Of a stretch of DNA of 64,000 bases, positions 62,096 through 64,000 are shown piece after piece. This stretch comes from Clostridium sp. DL-VIII. Its GTDB lineage: Bacteria; Bacillota; Clostridia; Clostridiales; Clostridiaceae. The translations under genes were made by a program, and so were the position numbers. The stretch spans positions 1,682,501 through 1,746,500 of the forward strand of contig NZ_CM001240.1 in assembly GCF_000230835.1 (NCBI RefSeq), given 5' to 3'. Position 1 is the stretch's first letter. The number at the start of each line of letters is the position of its first letter. The notes under the pieces were generated by a model. It was given only the letters and a program-made list of their open reading frames with translations. It did not search any database and was not told the origin of the DNA.

Positions 62096-63787
62096 ATGAA
62101 TTATAAAAATAAGATTGCAGAATTAATAAAAACTCAGGTGGAATTAGAGATTGAAGACATCAAAAATTTAATTGAAATACCGCCAAAATCAGAAATGGGA
62201 GATTATGCTTTCCCTTGTTTTCAGTTATCAAAAGTCATGAAGAAAGCTCCTAATGTTATAGCAAAAGAACTTAAAGATTTAATTTTGCCAGAAGGCTTTG
62301 AAAAAATTGAAAACTTAGGACCATATCTTAACTTTTTTGTTAACAAGGGAATACTTGCAGAGAATATAATTAGCAAAGTCTTAAATGAAGGTGATGAGTT
62401 TGGAGCCTCGGATGCTGGGAAAGGAAAGACGGTATGCGTTGAATATTCTTCTCCTAATATAGCTAAACCCTTTCATGTAGGACATTTATCTACTACAGTT
62501 ATAGGTAATTCTTTATATAAGATGTTTAAGAAAGAAGGATACAATGTAGTTGGAATAAATCATTTAGGTGATTGGGGAACACAATTTGGAAAACAGATAT
62601 CAGCTTATGATAGATGGGTAGATGAAGAGGCACTAAATAAGAATCCAATTGATGAACTTTTAAGAATATACGTTAAATTTCATGAAGAAGCTGAGAAAGA
62701 TACAACTCTTGAAGAAGAGGCAAGAGCTAATTTTAAAGCTTTGGAAAATGGTGATGAAAAAGCAATAACTCTTTGGAATAAATTTAGAGAATTAAGCCTA
62801 AAAGAATTTGAAAGAATATATGATATTTTAGGAATTAAATTTGATTCTCTAGCAGGTGAGGCATTTTACAATGATAAGATGGATATTCCAGTGAAGGAAT
62901 TAAAGAAAAAAGGCCTTCTTGTAGAAAGTAATGGTGCTCAAGTTGTTATGTTAGAAGAATATAATATGCCTCCATGTATAGTGCTTAAAGGGGATGGTGC
63001 ATCAATATATGCAACAAGAGATTTGGCAGCAGCTATATATAGAAAGAAAACTTATGATTTTTACAAATGTATTTATGTAGTTGGAAATCCACAAGCTCTA
63101 CATTTTAAACAAGTATTTAAGGTGCTAGAGCTTGCAGGTCATGAATGGGCTAAAGACTGTGTGCATGTAGGATTTGGATTGGTTAAATTTGCAGATAGAA
63201 AACTTTCAACAAGGAATGGATCAGTTATCTTGCTTGATGATTTACTTCGTGAAGCTGTTACTAAGACAATAGAAATAATAAATGAAAAGAATCCAAATCT
63301 TAATAATAAAGAGGAGGCTGCAAAGAAAATAGGTGTTGGAGCAGTAAAGTTTATGTATCTTAAAAATTCAAGGGATAAAGATATAGTTTTTGATTGGAAA
63401 GAAATATTATCTTTCGATGGAGAAACTGGTCCGTATGTTCAATATTCATATGCTAGAGGGAATAGCATATTAAATAAAGGAAACAAATGTACTGAAACTC
63501 CAAGCTACAGTAAATTATGTTCAAAAGAAGAATTTGAATTGGTTAAGCTTATAGCAGGATTTAATGATGTGATAGTCTTAGCATTAGATAAATTGGAACC
63601 ATCAATATTAACAAGATATATAGTAGAAGTTTCAAAGACTTTTAACAAATTCTATAATGCTCATTCAGTACTGAATTTAGAAGATGAAAAGTTAAAAGCA
63701 GCGAGATTAAATTTAGTAAAAGCAACATTACAAGTTATAAAGAATGGTTTGGATTTGCTTGGGATTGATATAGTGGAAGAAATGTAA
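62096..63787 (+). CDS. argS: Arginyl-tRNA synthetase
   Basis: 563 residues from the ATG at 62096; an earlier ATG at 62081 overlaps the AGGAGG binding site. The class I motif is [10 protein letters not shown] (HIGH variant), the KMSKS equivalent is RKLSTRNG, and the C-terminal anticodon-binding DALR domain ends the protein. The T-box upstream gives amino-acid control. Length normal. Confidence 0.97.
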   Translation: MNYKNKIAELIKTQVELEIEDIKNLIEIPPKSEMGDYAFPCFQLSKVMKKAPNVIAKELKDLILPEGFEKIENLGPYLNFFVNKGILAENIISKVLNEGDEFGASDAGKGKTVCVEYSSPNIAKPFHVGHLSTTVIGNSLYKMFKKEGYNVVGINHLGDWGTQFGKQISAYDRWVDEEALNKNPIDELLRIYVKFHEEAEKDTTLEEEARANFKALENGDEKAITLWNKFRELSLKEFERIYDILGIKFDSLAGEAFYNDKMDIPVKELKKKGLLVESNGAQVVMLEEYNMPPCIVLKGDGASIYATRDLAAAIYRKKTYDFYKCIYVVGNPQALHFKQVFKVLELAGHEWAKDCVHVGFGLVKFADRKLSTRNGSVILLDDLLREAVTKTIEIINEKNPNLNNKEEAAKKIGVGAVKFMYLKNSRDKDIVFDWKEILSFDGETGPYVQYSYARGNSILNKGNKCTETPSYSKLCSKEEFELVKLIAGFNDVIVLALDKLEPSILTRYIVEVSKTFNKFYNAHSVLNLEDEKLKAARLNLVKATLQVIKNGLDLLGIDIVEEM

Positions 63788-63895
63788 AAGCTATACTTTA
63801 TTTGTTTGAGGTGTATATAATTAGCTATAAAATTATATTTTCACCAAGTATAATAAATACTATAAGATAGTAAAAATATTAGTAGGAGAGTTTTT

Positions 63896-64000
63896 ATGGA
63901 AGAATTTTTTGAGTTGATTAATAAGCGGCAGAGCTGCAGAAAATATCTAGATAAATATGTTGAAAAAGAAAAATTAATTAAGTGTATTGAAGCAGCAAGA
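63896..64000 (+). CDS. Nitroreductase-family protein (5' part only)
   Basis: 35 residues reach the window end: MEEFFELINKRQSCRKY then LDKYVEKEKLIKCIEAAR. The R-x-S-x-R-K-Y and E-K-L-x-x-x-I-E-A-A-R pattern is that of FMN-binding nitroreductases. AGGAG at 63884-63888 precedes the ATG. Substrate cannot be judged. Confidence 0.8.
   Translation, partial: MEEFFELINKRQSCRKYLDKYVEKEKLIKCIEAAR

Noticed and set aside
1..64000. tRNA, rRNA, CRISPR arrays and replication origin
   Set aside because: No cloverleaf-like genes, rRNA signatures, regularly spaced repeats or DnaA-box clusters were recognised by eye; a covariance-model scan would be needed to be certain.

Overview
The window is AT-rich DNA with AGGAGG-type ribosome binding sites, frequent TTG/GTG starts and short intergenic gaps. 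It encodes a strict anaerobe's enzymes: pyruvate formate-lyase with its activase, L-lactate dehydrogenase and rubredoxin. It also has MurT/GatD, a sporulation-type polysaccharide deacetylase, FloA/NfeD, PyrI next to PyrB, and ZTP and T-box leaders. This points to Clostridium sensu stricto, probably near C. beijerinckii/C. butyricum (an inference from gene content, not a database match). No rRNA, tRNA, CRISPR array, prophage or intact insertion sequence was seen. Most genes lie on the + strand.

Layout. 1-1398 (-): murT and the first codons of gatD. 1765-9167 (+): a long coiled-coil ZapA-like protein, a U32 peptidase-family protein, MutS2 and a DUF523 protein. 9248-10913 (-): a stand-alone LytTR regulator with a membrane partner, and an HxlR regulator divergent from an iron-sulfur flavoprotein gene. 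10825-13134: a tandem duplication of about 1.15 kb, whose second copy is frameshifted and carries a perfect palindrome. 13246-17944 (+): sbcD-sbcC. 18026-21842 (-): a histidine kinase, then nfeD, floA, a small basic protein and a LytTR response regulator. 22038-25142 (+): a tiny membrane ORF, ribosomal protein L25/Ctc and phosphoglucomutase. 25549-32634 (+): a surface-glycan cluster (TPR protein, TagA-like transferase, MurJ-like flippase, two glycosyltransferases, O-antigen-ligase-like protein). 32675-43675: cyclodeaminase family protein, small proteins, polysaccharide deacetylase, YchF, membrane TPR protein, ManA, UppP, phosphofructokinase and a beta-lactamase-fold protein without its serine. 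43738-51003 (+): PyrR-type attenuator and pyrB-pyrI-pyrC-pyrF-pyrK-pyrD-pyrE-surE. 51176-54737 (+): ZTP riboswitch, pflB, pflA. 54955-64000: rubredoxin, a DnaQ-like exonuclease, ldh, birA, a phosphodiester glycosidase with a membrane partner, an M50 protease, T-box-argS, and the start of a nitroreductase-family gene.

How the parts fit. The pyr operon covers every step of UMP synthesis after carbamoyl phosphate, with a leader that can switch between terminator and antiterminator. The ZTP riboswitch ties pyruvate formate-lyase, the source of formate for one-carbon units, to folate status. The glycan cluster, UppP, ManA and MurJ-like flippase fit undecaprenyl-phosphate-linked envelope polymers. 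Two LytTR systems are present: a one-component regulator/membrane-protein pair with 21-bp-spaced direct repeats upstream, and a kinase/response-regulator pair split around nfeD-floA.

The least explained features are: a dispersed intergenic palindromic element (about ten copies, ends AGGCA...TGCCT, inner arms AATAACAAGTC/GACTTGTTATT) that usually ends a few dozen bases before a start codon; the tandem duplication with an apparent template-switch palindrome; paired ACTTTAAAGT palindromes between hxlR and the flavoprotein gene; direct repeats flanking the deacetylase gene; and a 16-bp inverted repeat at the predicted ldh transcript start.
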